Source: Actinomycetota bacterium (lineage in GTDB: Bacteria; Actinomycetota; CADDZG01; JAHWKV01; JAOPZY01). From it: a stretch of DNA of 64,000 nt. The notes beneath the pieces are model-generated. The model was not told where the DNA came from. It did no database searches and saw only the letters and a program-made list of their open reading frames with translations. The position numbers and the translations under genes were made by a program. Of this stretch, positions 7,945-15,987 are shown piece after piece. Positions within the stretch are counted from its first letter, which is position 1, and each line of letters opens with the position of its first letter. The DNA lies in NCBI GenBank assembly GCA_035765775.1, contig DASTWV010000059.1, forward strand, positions 62,001-126,000. The letters run 5' to 3'.

Positions 7945-8745
7945 TCAGCGCGGCCCCGGCAGGCGGTAGCGCAGAAACAGGTGTGAGGCGTGGCGGCGCA
8001 CGCTGCGCAGCTCCCAGGGGTTCTTGAGACCGCCCGGGACCAGGGGGTCCCCGGCCAGGCTGCGGGCCTCGCCCCCGCCGCCGCCGACGAGCACCGGCGA
8101 CTGGGTGACGAACACCTCGTCCAGCAGGCCGGCGCCCAGCAGCTGGGCGGTCACCGCCGGCCCCGCCTCGGTCAGGATGCGGCCAAAGCCGCGGGCGCGG
8201 AGCTCGCCCAGGGCCGGGGCCACGCCGACGGCCTCCCCGCCGGCCAGGACCACGACCTCGTTGCGGTCGGCCAGCTCACCCGGCACGACGGCCGCCCCGC
8301 CCTCGGTGGTGAGGATGAGGGCCCCGTTCAGGGCGACGTGTGCCGCCGGCAGTGCCCCGCTGGCGGTCAGCACGGCGAGGCGGGGCTCAGGCGCCAGGCC
8401 CTGGCTGGAGCGCCAGCCGGCAAAGGCAGCGGCCAGCTCGGGGTAGATCACCGGCGCCACCCACCGGTGCCCGGGAGCATCGCGCAGGGTGCCGGCTCCG
8501 ACCAGCACGGCGTCGGCGGCGGCCCGCAGCACCCCCATGACGAAGCGGTCAGACTCGCTATGGCAGCTGATCAGCGCCCCGGGCGAACGCACCGAGCGGA
8601 TGGCCACCACGCCGTCGATCGACTGCACGAAGTTGGCGTACAGGGTGCGCCCGGCGATCGCCAGCCCGCCGCCGTACAGCGCGGCCAGAGCGGGCGGCAG
8701 GGGACCACCCACATCGGCGTCGAACAGGACTTCCAGGGGCTCCAT
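7945..8745 (-). CDS. RibD C-terminal-domain reductase
   Basis: 266 residues with the dihydrofolate-reductase-like fold of the riboflavin reductase RibD_C domain. Marks are YANFVQSIDGVVA, SDRFVMGVLRAAADAVLVGAGTLRD, RLAVLTASG, RILTEAGPAVTAQLL and DEVFVTQSPVLVGG. Such stand-alone proteins reduce nucleotide-like substrates with NADPH, and some act in riboflavin or F420 metabolism. The exact substrate is not visible. It is divergent from the methyltransferase gene. Confidence 0.85.
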   Translation of the reverse strand: MEPLEVLFDADVGGPLPPALAALYGGGLAIAGRTLYANFVQSIDGVVAIRSVRSPGALISCHSESDRFVMGVLRAAADAVLVGAGTLRDAPGHRWVAPVIYPELAAAFAGWRSSQGLAPEPRLAVLTASGALPAAHVALNGALILTTEGGAAVVPGELADRNEVVVLAGGEAVGVAPALGELRARGFGRILTEAGPAVTAQLLGAGLLDEVFVTQSPVLVGGGGGEARSLAGDPLVPGGLKNPWELRSVRRHASHLFLRYRLPGPR

Positions 8746-8779
8746 CGTGGGCCGCCATCTTGACGGGTAGCATCAGGCC

Positions 8780-9514
8780 ATGAGCAAGCGCCCTCTGGAC
8801 CCTGCCGCCTACGGCCTGGGCGACGACGAGGAGGAGTCCGCCAACGGGTCACCCGGGGGCCTGCCGGAGATCCTCAACCCCTCCTCGTGGCGGGGCACCT
8901 TCCTGTCCTGGGCCCCCGTCGGCATCGCCCCGGCACTGCTGGCTTTCGCCGCCGCTCCCGACCGCCTGGCCTGGACCTCGAAGCTATCGGCCAACTTTTT
9001 CTCCCTCGCCTCGCCCCTGTACGACGAGTTCGCTGCCCTGGAGGGCTACGGCGAGGCGCTGGAGATCGCCCTGCTGGACCTGCGGGGCTCGCCGCAGCGG
9101 ATCCTCGACGTGGCCACCGGCACCGGGTTCGCTGCCCGCCGGCTGAAGAAGCAGTACCCGCACGCCGACGTCCTCGGCATTGACCTCTCCCGCCAGATGG
9201 TCAAGATCGCCCGGGCCGACGCCGCCAAGGAGGGTCTCGACATCACCTTTGCCGTGGGGGACGCCGCCCAGCTGGACCTGGACGACGATGCCTTCGACCT
9301 GGTGATCTGCCACAACGCCCCGCCGTTCTGCGACGAGGCCCTTCGGGTGCTGCGCCCCCGGGGCACGGCGCTCATCGCCTATTCGTTCGGCGGGCCATGG
9401 GTGGAGCTGGCCTGGAGGGCCGTTGCCGGGCGCCTGGAGTCCAGTGGTGCCTCGCACACCCGGGGGCGGCGGGCCGGGTTCGGCTTCTATGGCATCGCCC
9501 GCAAGCGGGGCTGA
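8780..9514 (+). CDS. Class I SAM-dependent methyltransferase
   Basis: 244 residues. A membrane-like stretch near residues 45-60 (LSWAPVGIAPALLAFAA) precedes the Rossmann domain. SAM motif I is ILDVATGTGFAAR (about residue 112), the acidic loop is VLGIDLS, and motif III-IV is GDAAQLDLDDDAFDLVICHNAPPF. The substrate is unknown. It resembles UbiE/COQ5-like methyltransferases but is not close enough to name. Confidence 0.8.
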   Translation: MSKRPLDPAAYGLGDDEEESANGSPGGLPEILNPSSWRGTFLSWAPVGIAPALLAFAAAPDRLAWTSKLSANFFSLASPLYDEFAALEGYGEALEIALLDLRGSPQRILDVATGTGFAARRLKKQYPHADVLGIDLSRQMVKIARADAAKEGLDITFAVGDAAQLDLDDDAFDLVICHNAPPFCDEALRVLRPRGTALIAYSFGGPWVELAWRAVAGRLESSGASHTRGRRAGFGFYGIARKRG

Positions 9515-9560
9515 AGCTCGGCGTTTCGCCACCGCCCACCCGGGCTCCGAGGGGGTGGCG

Positions 9561-9794
9561 ATGCCAATCGGCGCCCACACCGCCCAGCTCATCGTGGTGG
9601 CGCCCTCAGGTGAGTGGGTGCGCTCGGTGGTCGCATCCGTGGAGGCGGCCTCGGCGGTCTGCGCGGAGCTCGGCATCCCGTGCCACCCCGGCTGGCCGGA
9701 CGATGTCCGGCGCCGGGCGGCCTCCTACCGGCGCGCTCCGGCAGCCTGGGCGCACGCCCCGTACCCGGAACGGCGCGCGCAGTCCCGGTCATAG
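9561..9794 (+). CDS. Small hypothetical protein
   Basis: 77 residues from ATG 9561 with a GGGGGTGG upstream. The first 45 residues look like a folded beta-alpha unit (IGAHTAQLIVVAPSGEWVRS); the tail is Arg/Ala/Pro-rich. Codon use is GC-rich at third positions. No family recognised. It may be an extension of the methyltransferase transcript. Confidence 0.4.
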   Translation: MPIGAHTAQLIVVAPSGEWVRSVVASVEAASAVCAELGIPCHPGWPDDVRRRAASYRRAPAAWAHAPYPERRAQSRS

Positions 9795-9850
9795 GGGACC
9801 ACGCAGGTGTGGCGAGACTTGGGGAGTGGTCGGCCTGGCGGCCGGTGGAG

Positions 9851-10024
9851 CTAGTTCCCTACAGGAACGGGATCCTCGAGGCGGACCGTGGTGGGGACCG
9901 ACTCCTCGAGCTGGCGGATGCGGGCCTCCAGGACCTGCATCCGGATCATCAGGTCATTCAGGATCTGCTGCTGTGACTCGTACCCCAGGTTCGCCCACGG
10001 CTCCTGAATGTAGAGCTGCCTCAT
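9851..10024 (-). CDS. 57-residue coiled-coil protein
   Basis: Short gene from ATG 10024 to TAG 9851, preceded by AAAGGGG at 8-base spacing. It encodes MRQLYIQEPWANLGYES then a heptad-rich helix (about residues 18-41: QQQILNDLMIRMQVLEARIR) and a short polar tail. A single amphipathic coiled coil predicts a self-associating or partner-binding small protein. It is transcribed towards the intergenic gap before the 77-residue gene and has no recognised family. Confidence 0.6.
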   Translation of the reverse strand: MRQLYIQEPWANLGYESQQQILNDLMIRMQVLEARIRQLEESVPTTVRLEDPVPVGN

Positions 10025-10139
10025 CGATGAAACCCCTTTCTGCCCCGCTGCGCTCGGGCGTCCGAACGGGGGAGTGAACTCGCGATGTCAGCTAAGAAAT
10101 CTAGCACTTTCTTCCAGAGCGGTCTAGACGCCAATCGTA

Positions 10140-10652
10140 CTAGTTCCCCTCGCCGGATTTCGTGCCGGGCTCGCTGGATCCGCCGCTGGGGCGGTCCACC
10201 ACCCGGATCGCCTCCACCCGCACCGGGCCTCCCCGGGAGGCCCCCAGGCCCCCGCCCATGCGGCCGCCGACCCTGCCCCACGAGCGTTCGGTGACCTCGA
10301 TCAGCCGCCGCCGCATGCGCCGCCAGAACAGCCATTTCACCATCGAGCGCACCGGCGGGAGGAGCAGGGCGAGGCCCAGGATGTCGGTGATGAAGCCCGG
10401 GATCACCAGAAGGGCGGCGGCCAGCAGGACCAGCACCCCGTCGAAGACCTCGCCGGTGGGGACGTCGCCCGCCGCCAGCGTGGCCCGGAACCGGCGCCAG
10501 ACCTCCAGCCCCACCCGCTTGGCCAAGCCGGCTCCCACCACGCTGACGCCCACCAGCAGGGCGAGGGTCATCAGCACGCCGATGTGGTGCGCCACCCACA
10601 CAATCGACGACACCTCGGCGATGACCACAAGGATGAACGCGAGGAGAGCCAT
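10140..10652 (-). CDS. FxsA-family membrane protein
   Basis: About 170 residues. Hydrophobic segments are at about residues 2-18, 24-45 and 75-105, with the FxsA signature around VFDGVLVLLAAALLVIPGFITDILGLALLLP and a basic tail. FxsA homologues are inner-membrane proteins whose loss alters phage F exclusion in E. coli; their cellular role is otherwise obscure. An in-frame ATG at 10676 would add 8 residues and overlap the divergent rhodanese gene, so 10652 is preferred. Confidence 0.8.
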   Translation of the reverse strand: MALLAFILVVIAEVSSIVWVAHHIGVLMTLALLVGVSVVGAGLAKRVGLEVWRRFRATLAAGDVPTGEVFDGVLVLLAAALLVIPGFITDILGLALLLPPVRSMVKWLFWRRMRRRLIEVTERSWGRVGGRMGGGLGASRGGPVRVEAIRVVDRPSGGSSEPGTKSGEGN

Positions 10653-10674
10653 GACACTGCTAGCGTACCGCTCC

Positions 10675-11313
10675 ATGACCACCGCGACGGGGCTTCGGGC
10701 GATTTCTGCCGACCGGGTGGCACACCTTCTGCGCACCGAGGGGATCATCGTCGACCTCCGGCCGCCGCCTGCCTACCTGTCCCGCCACATCGTCGGCAGC
10801 GTCCCGTTGCTGTACGAGGCCGGCCCGGGCCTGGGCGGGCGCGCCCGGGACCTGCTGCCGCTTGACAGCCGGGTGATCCTGCTCGAGGACGGGTCGTCGC
10901 CGCTCGACAAGGCGGCCGATGCCTTCCGGGGCAAGGGGTTCGAGGTGGTCGGCTACCTCGCCGGCGGCGTCGAGGCCTGGCCCGGTGCACCGGGCGGCAC
11001 CCCGGTGATGGCGCTCGCCAACGCCCCCCGGGACCTCGCCCTGGTCCACGTCGCCGACCCCGGCACCGTGGTCGAGGCCACCTGGCAGCCCCCCGCCCGC
11101 ATCCCGGCCGAGGAGCTGTGGACCCGCTCGGGCGAGCTCGATCCGGGCGAGCCACTGGGGGTGCTGGCCGGCTGGGGGGTCTGGGCCTCGGCCGCCATCG
11201 GCATCCTGGAGCACCTGGGGTTCAGCAAGCTCACCTTCGTGCGCACCCGGGACGCCGGGGAGAGGCCGCCGGTGGCCCCGGCGTCGGTATTCCGGGCCGG
11301 GGGGCCGGCCTAG
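10675..11313 (+). CDS. Rhodanese-like protein lacking catalytic Cys
   Basis: 212 residues with a rhodanese fold: IIVDLRPPPAYLSRHIVGSVPL, then VILLEDGSSPLDKAADAFRGKGF, then VGYLAGGVEAWPG. The loop that normally carries the catalytic cysteine reads LLEDGSS, so sulfur transfer is unlikely. A second, more degenerate half follows (PLGVLAGWGVWASAAIGILEHLGF). It is probably a binding or structural module. Divergent from fxsA. Confidence 0.75.
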   Translation: MTTATGLRAISADRVAHLLRTEGIIVDLRPPPAYLSRHIVGSVPLLYEAGPGLGGRARDLLPLDSRVILLEDGSSPLDKAADAFRGKGFEVVGYLAGGVEAWPGAPGGTPVMALANAPRDLALVHVADPGTVVEATWQPPARIPAEELWTRSGELDPGEPLGVLAGWGVWASAAIGILEHLGFSKLTFVRTRDAGERPPVAPASVFRAGGPA

Positions 11314-11323
11314 GCACCACCGG

Positions 11324-11962
11324 CTACGGCTCGGTGGGACCCGGTGGCGCCCAGGGCGGTCGGGGAGGCTTCAGTCGGGGCATCACCGCATCCACCAGGT
11401 CGTCGGCGAGTTGGGGCCCCAGTGGGGCAGCGCTGATCAGGAAGCGGTAGTGCACCGGCCCGTACAGCATGTCGGCGAGCAGTTCGTGATCCATATTGTC
11501 CGGCAGATCGCCCTGCGCCCAGCCCCGGCGGAGCACCTGGAGCATCAACTGGCGGCGGGTGATCCAGAAGGCCTGCAGCACACCGAGCAGCTCCGGGCTG
11601 CGGGCGGTCTCCGCGACCAGCCCGGGCAGGATGCGGCCGGCGATGCTGGTGCTCAGGGCGTCGATGACGTGGCGCAGGAGCGTCACCAGGTCGTCCCGGG
11701 TGGTGCCGGTGGTGAGGGTGGGGAGGGGGTGGTCGGAGAGTTGGCGGACGGCGGCCAGGACCAGTTCCAGCTTGGATGCCCAGCGCCGGTAGATGGTGGC
11801 TTTGCCCACCCCCGCCTCAGCGGCGACCGCCTCGACGCTCAGCCGGCCAAAACCATCCCGAGCGAGCAGTTCCAGCGTCGCATCGAGGATCGCCTGTTCT
11901 GCTTGCGGATTGCGGGGACGGCCGGGGGGCCGAACCGCGGGCGACTGCAGTGACTCGGTCAT
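11324..11962 (-). CDS. TetR/AcrR-family regulator
   Basis: 212 residues from ATG 11962. The N-terminal helix-turn-helix (AEQAILDATLELLARDGFGRLSVEAVAAEAGVGKATIYRRWASKLELV) is typical TetR_N, and the C-terminal domain contains LADMLYGPVHYRFLISAAPL (TetR_C 16-like). Divergent from the 59-residue peptide gene across a 118-base gap that holds two inverted repeats, so autoregulation and control of that peptide are likely. The ligand is unknown. Confidence 0.9.
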   Translation of the reverse strand: MTESLQSPAVRPPGRPRNPQAEQAILDATLELLARDGFGRLSVEAVAAEAGVGKATIYRRWASKLELVLAAVRQLSDHPLPTLTTGTTRDDLVTLLRHVIDALSTSIAGRILPGLVAETARSPELLGVLQAFWITRRQLMLQVLRRGWAQGDLPDNMDHELLADMLYGPVHYRFLISAAPLGPQLADDLVDAVMPRLKPPRPPWAPPGPTEP

Positions 11963-12011
11963 GACCTTGGGCTCCCGACAGGAGCCTATACGATACGGAA
12001 ACGATACGTAT

Positions 12012-12060
12012 CTATACAAACGTGGTACGCTGCAATTACGAAACGGGACGGTCTCGTTTC
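12012..12060. promoter_or_regulatory. Candidate TetR operators
   Basis: Between the TetR gene and the divergent small peptide gene are GATACGTATC (12013-12022, perfect palindrome, part of a GATACG-rich stretch starting near 11993) and a 21-base imperfect palindrome at 12040-12060 whose arms are GAAACG and CGTTTC. The second lies directly before the peptide gene's ribosome site, where bound repressor would block transcription. Confidence 0.55.
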
Positions 12061-12080
12061 CTTCCTGGAGGAGCACAGAC

Positions 12081-12260
12081 ATGACTCCCACGAACTCGGA
12101 CGCAGACGTTGCGGCTGGCCGGAAACAAACGCAGTACCCCACGGTGATGCGTGTCGTCGGCACCAACACCATCCCCCATCACGGGGCAGTGGAGACCGCC
12201 GCAGATGGCGAAGCCGCGGGCCGTCACTCCTACCCGCTCGTGGGCAACAAGGATCACTGA
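12081..12260 (+). CDS. 59-residue peptide of unknown function
   Basis: ATG 12081 has an excellent GGAGGAG ribosome site with 7-base spacing, and the gene is closed by a hairpin terminator at 12293. The product is hydrophilic, begins MTPTNSDADVAAG and ends HSYPLVGNKDH. It is rich in His, Thr, Ala and Gly and has no Cys and no membrane segment. A single-gene transcript under a dedicated TetR regulator suggests a regulated small protein or a peptide precursor. No modification enzyme is adjacent, so a RiPP reading is speculative. Confidence 0.6.
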   Translation: MTPTNSDADVAAGRKQTQYPTVMRVVGTNTIPHHGAVETAADGEAAGRHSYPLVGNKDH

Positions 12261-12292
12261 ATCACCCCGGCCGGATGCCTGCCGGCCTGCAG

Positions 12293-12319
12293 AGCCCCCG
12301 GGCGGACCCGGGGGCTTTG
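12293..12319 (+). terminator. Rho-independent-like terminator
   Basis: Perfect 10-bp stem AGCCCCCGGG / CCCGGGGGCT with a CGGA loop, followed by TTTGA. It ends the 59-residue peptide gene. The short T-run makes it a modest terminator by E. coli rules, but such hairpins are common in high-GC genomes. Confidence 0.7.
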
Positions 12320-12332
12320 AATGCTCGACCAC

Positions 12333-13370
12333 ATGAGCCGGCGCCCGCCCCCGCTGCGGGTCGCCCTCCTGGCCCCGATCTCCTGGCGGGTGCCTCCCCG
12401 GCATTACGGCCCCTGGGAACTCTTTGCCTCCCTCCTGGTCGAGGGTCTGGTGGCGCGGGGCGTGGATGTCACCCTCTTTGCCACCGGAGACTCGGTCACC
12501 TCGGCCACACTGGATTCCGTCGTGGCGCATCCCTGGTCCGAGGATCCCTCCGTGGACCCCAAGGTGGCGGAATGCCTGCACATCGCCCACGCCTTCGAGC
12601 GGGCGGGGGAATTTGACCTGATCCACAACAGCTTCGACTTCCTGCCCCTCACCTACAGCGACCTGGTCTCCACGCCGGTGCTCACCACGATCCACGGCTT
12701 CTCCTCGCCCAGGATCGTCCCGGTGTACCAGCGCTACAACCGGACCACCAGCTACGTGGCGATCAGCGACGCCGACCGCCACCCGAGCCTCGACTACCTG
12801 ACGACCATCTATCACGGCATCGACACCGACCAGTTCGGGCTACACCCGGCACCGGGCGGTTACCTGCTCTTCTTCGGCCGCATCCATCCCGACAAGGGAG
12901 CTGCCGAGGCCATTGCCGTGGCCCGGCGGGCAGGCATGCCCCTCGTGATCGCCGGCATCGTCCAGGACCAGGCGTACTTCGACCGCGAGGTGGCCCCGCA
13001 CGTCGACGGGATCCGGGTGCGCTACCTGGGACCGGTCGGCGCCGAGCGGCGCTCGGAGGTGCTCGGCGCCGCTGCGGCTCTCCTGCACCTCATCGGCTTC
13101 GACGAGCCGTTCGGGTTGAGCGTGGTGGAGGCGATGGCGTGCGGCACCCCGGTCATCGCCTTCTCCCGGGGATCGATGCCTGAGCTGATCGACCCGGGAG
13201 TCACCGGTTTTCTGGTCGCCACGCGGGACGAGGCGGTGGCGGCCGTCGAGGCTGCCGGCACCCTCGATCGTCCGGGCATCCGGGCACAGGCCGTTGCCCG
13301 TTTCGGCCGGGAGCGGATGGTCTCGGAATACCTCGACGCCTACGCCCAGGTGGTCCACGCTGCGTCCTGA
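12333..13370 (+). CDS. GT4-family glycosyltransferase
   Basis: About 345 residues, GT-B fold. The N-terminal domain has LRVALLAPISWRVPP and DLIHNSFDFLPL. The C-terminal donor-binding domain has LFFGRIHPDKGAAEAIAVA and the GT4 E-x7-E signature in GFDEPFGLSVVEAMACGTPVIAF. It presumably adds a sugar from a nucleotide or lipid donor and opens the mannan-type operon. An ATG at 12321 is in frame but lies against the terminator, so the internal ATG 12333 is preferred. No strong ribosome site is visible for either. Confidence 0.88.
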   Translation: MSRRPPPLRVALLAPISWRVPPRHYGPWELFASLLVEGLVARGVDVTLFATGDSVTSATLDSVVAHPWSEDPSVDPKVAECLHIAHAFERAGEFDLIHNSFDFLPLTYSDLVSTPVLTTIHGFSSPRIVPVYQRYNRTTSYVAISDADRHPSLDYLTTIYHGIDTDQFGLHPAPGGYLLFFGRIHPDKGAAEAIAVARRAGMPLVIAGIVQDQAYFDREVAPHVDGIRVRYLGPVGAERRSEVLGAAAALLHLIGFDEPFGLSVVEAMACGTPVIAFSRGSMPELIDPGVTGFLVATRDEAVAAVEAAGTLDRPGIRAQAVARFGRERMVSEYLDAYAQVVHAAS

Positions 13371-14580
13371 CGTCTTCCGTCTGGGCATCAACTACCTGCC
13401 GCCCGGTGCGGGCATGGCCTGGTTGCGGCACTACGATGCCGCCCTCACCCGCCGGCACTTCTCGCTGATCGCCGCCGCCGGCTTCGATTCGGTGCGGGTC
13501 TTCCCGCCCTGGGAGGACTGCCAGCCCTCGCCGGAGACGGTCGGAGCCGCGGCGCTGAGCCACCTGGTCGACGTGGCCGATGCCGCGGTGGGCTCTGGCC
13601 TTGAACTCATCGTCACCCTCTTCACCGGTCACATGAGCGGGGTGAACTGGATCCCGCCCTGGGCAACCGGGCCGGGTGCCCGGGATCTCCGCTTCCGGGT
13701 CGTGGCCGGTGGCCAGGTCCAGGACCGTGACCGGGGCCTGCGCAACTGGTACACCGACCCCGAGGTTGGAGCTGCCCAGGAGCGGCTGGCGGAGGCGTGT
13801 GCCGGGGCACTGGCCGGCCATCCCGGGCTGTGGGCGTGGGACCTGGGCAATGAGAATTCCAACTGCACGGTCCCGCCTGACCGTGCCGCCGGCCTGGCCT
13901 GGCTGGAACGGATGTCCGGGGCGCTGCGCAGTCGCGACCCGGGGCGCCCGGTGACCATCGGGACCCACATGGAGGATCTGGAGGAGGATCGGGCCATCGG
14001 CCCGGCGGAAGCCGCCCAGTGGTGCGACTTCGTCTCGATGCACGGCTATCCCATCTACGCGCCGTGGGCGGCCGGCCCCACCGATCATCATCTGGTGATC
14101 TTCCTGGCTGAGATCACCCGCTGGCTGGCGGGCGACGCTGACGTCTTGTTCGAAGAGTTCGGGCTGCCGACCATCCCGCCGGGCCGCGACGGGCTTCTCC
14201 CGCTGGTGGCGGAGCGGGAGGCCGCTGCCTTCACGGGGCAGGTCCTGGACGGGCTACGCCGCGCCGGCGCCATGGGGGCCCTGCTGTGGTGCTTCGGCGA
14301 CTACGCCCCATCCCTGCACCACCAACCTCCCTTCGACCTGGCCCCCCATGAGCGCACCTTCGGGCTGTGGCGGGCCGATGGCTCCCCCAAGCCGGCACTG
14401 GCCGAGGTGACCGCCCGGGTGAATCTGGCCGTGCTTGCACCGGCAGGCGCTGCCGGGAGAGACTGGTTGGATGTCGATGTGGCGCAGTATCAAGCAGATC
14501 GCAGGCAGGAGCTGATCCGTCTCTACGGCCGCTACCGGGCGGGGCTCAAGCTTGAAGAAAACCCCGAGGCAGTCGGGTGA
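13294..14580 (+). CDS. GH5-like glycoside hydrolase (cellulase/mannanase fold)
   Basis: TIM-barrel glycosidase of the GH5-like clan. Marks are LGINYLPPGAGMAW at the start, AAGFDSVRVFPPWEDC, the acid/base Glu in WAWDLGNENSN, the second strand SMHGYPIY, and the nucleophile region LFEEFGLPT, then LLWCFGDY. The C-terminal part is shorter. It overlaps the end of the GT4 gene; the frame opens at TTG 13294 but true translation probably begins near 13350-13375, just before the barrel, where no ATG or GTG exists in frame. No signal peptide, so it acts inside the cell. Confidence 0.8.
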   Translation: MPVSAGSGWSRNTSTPTPRWSTLRPDVFRLGINYLPPGAGMAWLRHYDAALTRRHFSLIAAAGFDSVRVFPPWEDCQPSPETVGAAALSHLVDVADAAVGSGLELIVTLFTGHMSGVNWIPPWATGPGARDLRFRVVAGGQVQDRDRGLRNWYTDPEVGAAQERLAEACAGALAGHPGLWAWDLGNENSNCTVPPDRAAGLAWLERMSGALRSRDPGRPVTIGTHMEDLEEDRAIGPAEAAQWCDFVSMHGYPIYAPWAAGPTDHHLVIFLAEITRWLAGDADVLFEEFGLPTIPPGRDGLLPLVAEREAAAFTGQVLDGLRRAGAMGALLWCFGDYAPSLHHQPPFDLAPHERTFGLWRADGSPKPALAEVTARVNLAVLAPAGAAGRDWLDVDVAQYQADRRQELIRLYGRYRAGLKLEENPEAVG

Positions 14581-14592
14581 GTCCGGAGTGCG

Positions 14593-14604
14593 CTCGAAGG
14601 TATG
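14593..14604 (+). promoter_or_regulatory. Half-site similar to the GBL-receptor element
   Basis: CTCGAAGGTATG here is identical over 12 bases to the right half of the operator in front of the GBL receptor gene (39558-39567 region), but the left half is not conserved. It lies in the 254-base untranslated stretch before the second GT4 gene. It is probably chance or a weak site. Confidence 0.2.
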
Positions 14605-14666
14605 CTACGGTAAGAAAAGTCGGGCCAGACATCGATTTTTCCGACTGGGTCACGTTTCAATGCGCC

Positions 14667-14686
14667 GGGCAGGTGTGCCTGCGCCC
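14667..14686 (+). other. Hairpin in 254-base leader of GT4 gene
   Basis: GGGCAGG TGTG CCTGC-G-CCC forms a stem with a one-base bulge. It is the clearest structure in the non-coding stretch 14581-14834, which separates the hydrolase from the next glycosyltransferase. I did not recognise a riboswitch family in this leader. Confidence 0.35.
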
Positions 14687-14834
14687 GCAGGGCTGCAATT
14701 CCCGTCGACGGTGGCCGCCGGCTTCGGCGTCACAAGCGTGTCGGGGCAGCGGCCTCGTTCGTCCACCTATCGGGATCCCAGCCTGGGAGCCGTCACGCGG
14801 CCCGGTTTCCCGACCCACGAACCGGAGGACATCT

Positions 14835-15977
14835 ATGAGGGCAGCGACCTACGGGCTCTTGAGCACCTACCCCCCCACGGAATGCGGCCTGGCCACCTTC
14901 ACGGCGGCCCTGCGCACCCATCTCGCCGGACCCGCCGCTGATCCCCAGGCGGTCGGCGTGGTCCGCGTGGTCGACCGGCTCGGTTCCGGCCCTTCCCGGC
15001 CGGAGGTCGTCCAGGACCTGGTCAAGGGATCTTCCTCCAGCCGTCGCGCCGCCGCGGCAGCCCTGAACGGCTTCGATGTCGCCATCGTGCAGCACGAGTA
15101 CGGCATCTTCGGCGGCCCCGATGGCGCCGAGGTGCTCGAACTGCTGGACAAGGTGACGGTGCCCACCATCGTCGTGCTCCACACGGTCCTGGTGAACCCC
15201 AGCCCGCACCAGCGCCAGATCCTAGAACGCGTCGTCGGCCAGGCCGACGCCGTGGTCACCATGACCCGGACGGCCCACCGGCGGCTGCGCAGCTACGAGG
15301 TCGACATGACCAAGGCCTCCGTCATCCCCCACGGCGCCCATGTGCCCGAGCGCCTGGTGGCCCCGCGCTATGACGCCCAGCGCCCGACCATTCTCACCTG
15401 GGGCCTCCTGGGCCCGGGCAAGGGCATCGAGTGGGCCATTGCCGCCCTCGCACTCCTGGGTCACGTGCGACCGGCCCCCCGGTACCTGGTTCTTGGCAAG
15501 ACCCATCCCAAGGTCTTGGAGCACCAAGGCGAGACCTACCGCGAGGAGCTGGCCGCACAGGCGGGCGAACTCGGCGTCTCGGAGCTGGTGGAATTCGACT
15601 CGGCCTACCGCACCGTGGCGGAGCTGGAAGCGGTGATCCGCGATGCCGACCTCATCCTGCTGCCCTACGACTCGCCGGACCAGGTGACCTCCGGGGTGCT
15701 CATCGAGGCGGTCGCCGCGGGTAAGCCGGTCATCTCGTCCCGATTCCCCCATGCGGTGGAACTGCTGAGCGATGGCGTGGGTCTCCTGGTGCCGCACCGC
15801 AACCCGGAGGCGATCGCGGGCGCACTGGAGCAGGTGCTCACCGATCCCGCCTTGAAGGCCCGGATGGCCGCGGGAGCCGCCCGTCTTGCGCCCCAGCTGG
15901 GCTGGCCGGCGGTTGCCGGCCAGTACCGGGAACTGGGCGCCCGCATGATCGAGTCGCGCGTCACCAACGTCGCCTGA
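14835..15977 (+). CDS. GT4-family glycosyltransferase
   Basis: 380 residues from ATG 14835 with CGGAGGAC upstream. N-terminal YGLLSTYPPTECGLATF and VAIVQHEYGIFGGPDG are typical of the TIGR-type 'PQQ/WsaF' GT4 set. The donor domain has TWGLLGPGKGIEWAI, a PRYLVLGKTHPK strand and the E-x7-E-like DLILLPYDSPDQVTSGVLIEAVAAGKPVI. It is transcribed with the next two genes (10-base gap, then a 4-base overlap). Likely a mannosyl- or glucosyltransferase building the glycan that the GH130 enzyme later phosphorolyses. Confidence 0.88.
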   Translation: MRAATYGLLSTYPPTECGLATFTAALRTHLAGPAADPQAVGVVRVVDRLGSGPSRPEVVQDLVKGSSSSRRAAAAALNGFDVAIVQHEYGIFGGPDGAEVLELLDKVTVPTIVVLHTVLVNPSPHQRQILERVVGQADAVVTMTRTAHRRLRSYEVDMTKASVIPHGAHVPERLVAPRYDAQRPTILTWGLLGPGKGIEWAIAALALLGHVRPAPRYLVLGKTHPKVLEHQGETYREELAAQAGELGVSELVEFDSAYRTVAELEAVIRDADLILLPYDSPDQVTSGVLIEAVAAGKPVISSRFPHAVELLSDGVGLLVPHRNPEAIAGALEQVLTDPALKARMAAGAARLAPQLGWPAVAGQYRELGARMIESRVTNVA

Positions 15978-15987
15978 GCCGCAGCCC

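Noticed and set aside
12081-12260. RiPP precursor peptide
   Set aside because: No modification or protease gene adjacent and no Cys/Ser-rich core; left as unknown peptide.
14581-14834. Riboswitch in the leader of the second GT4 gene
   Set aside because: Checked for c-di-GMP, cobalamin and SAM core words; only one ordinary hairpin found.
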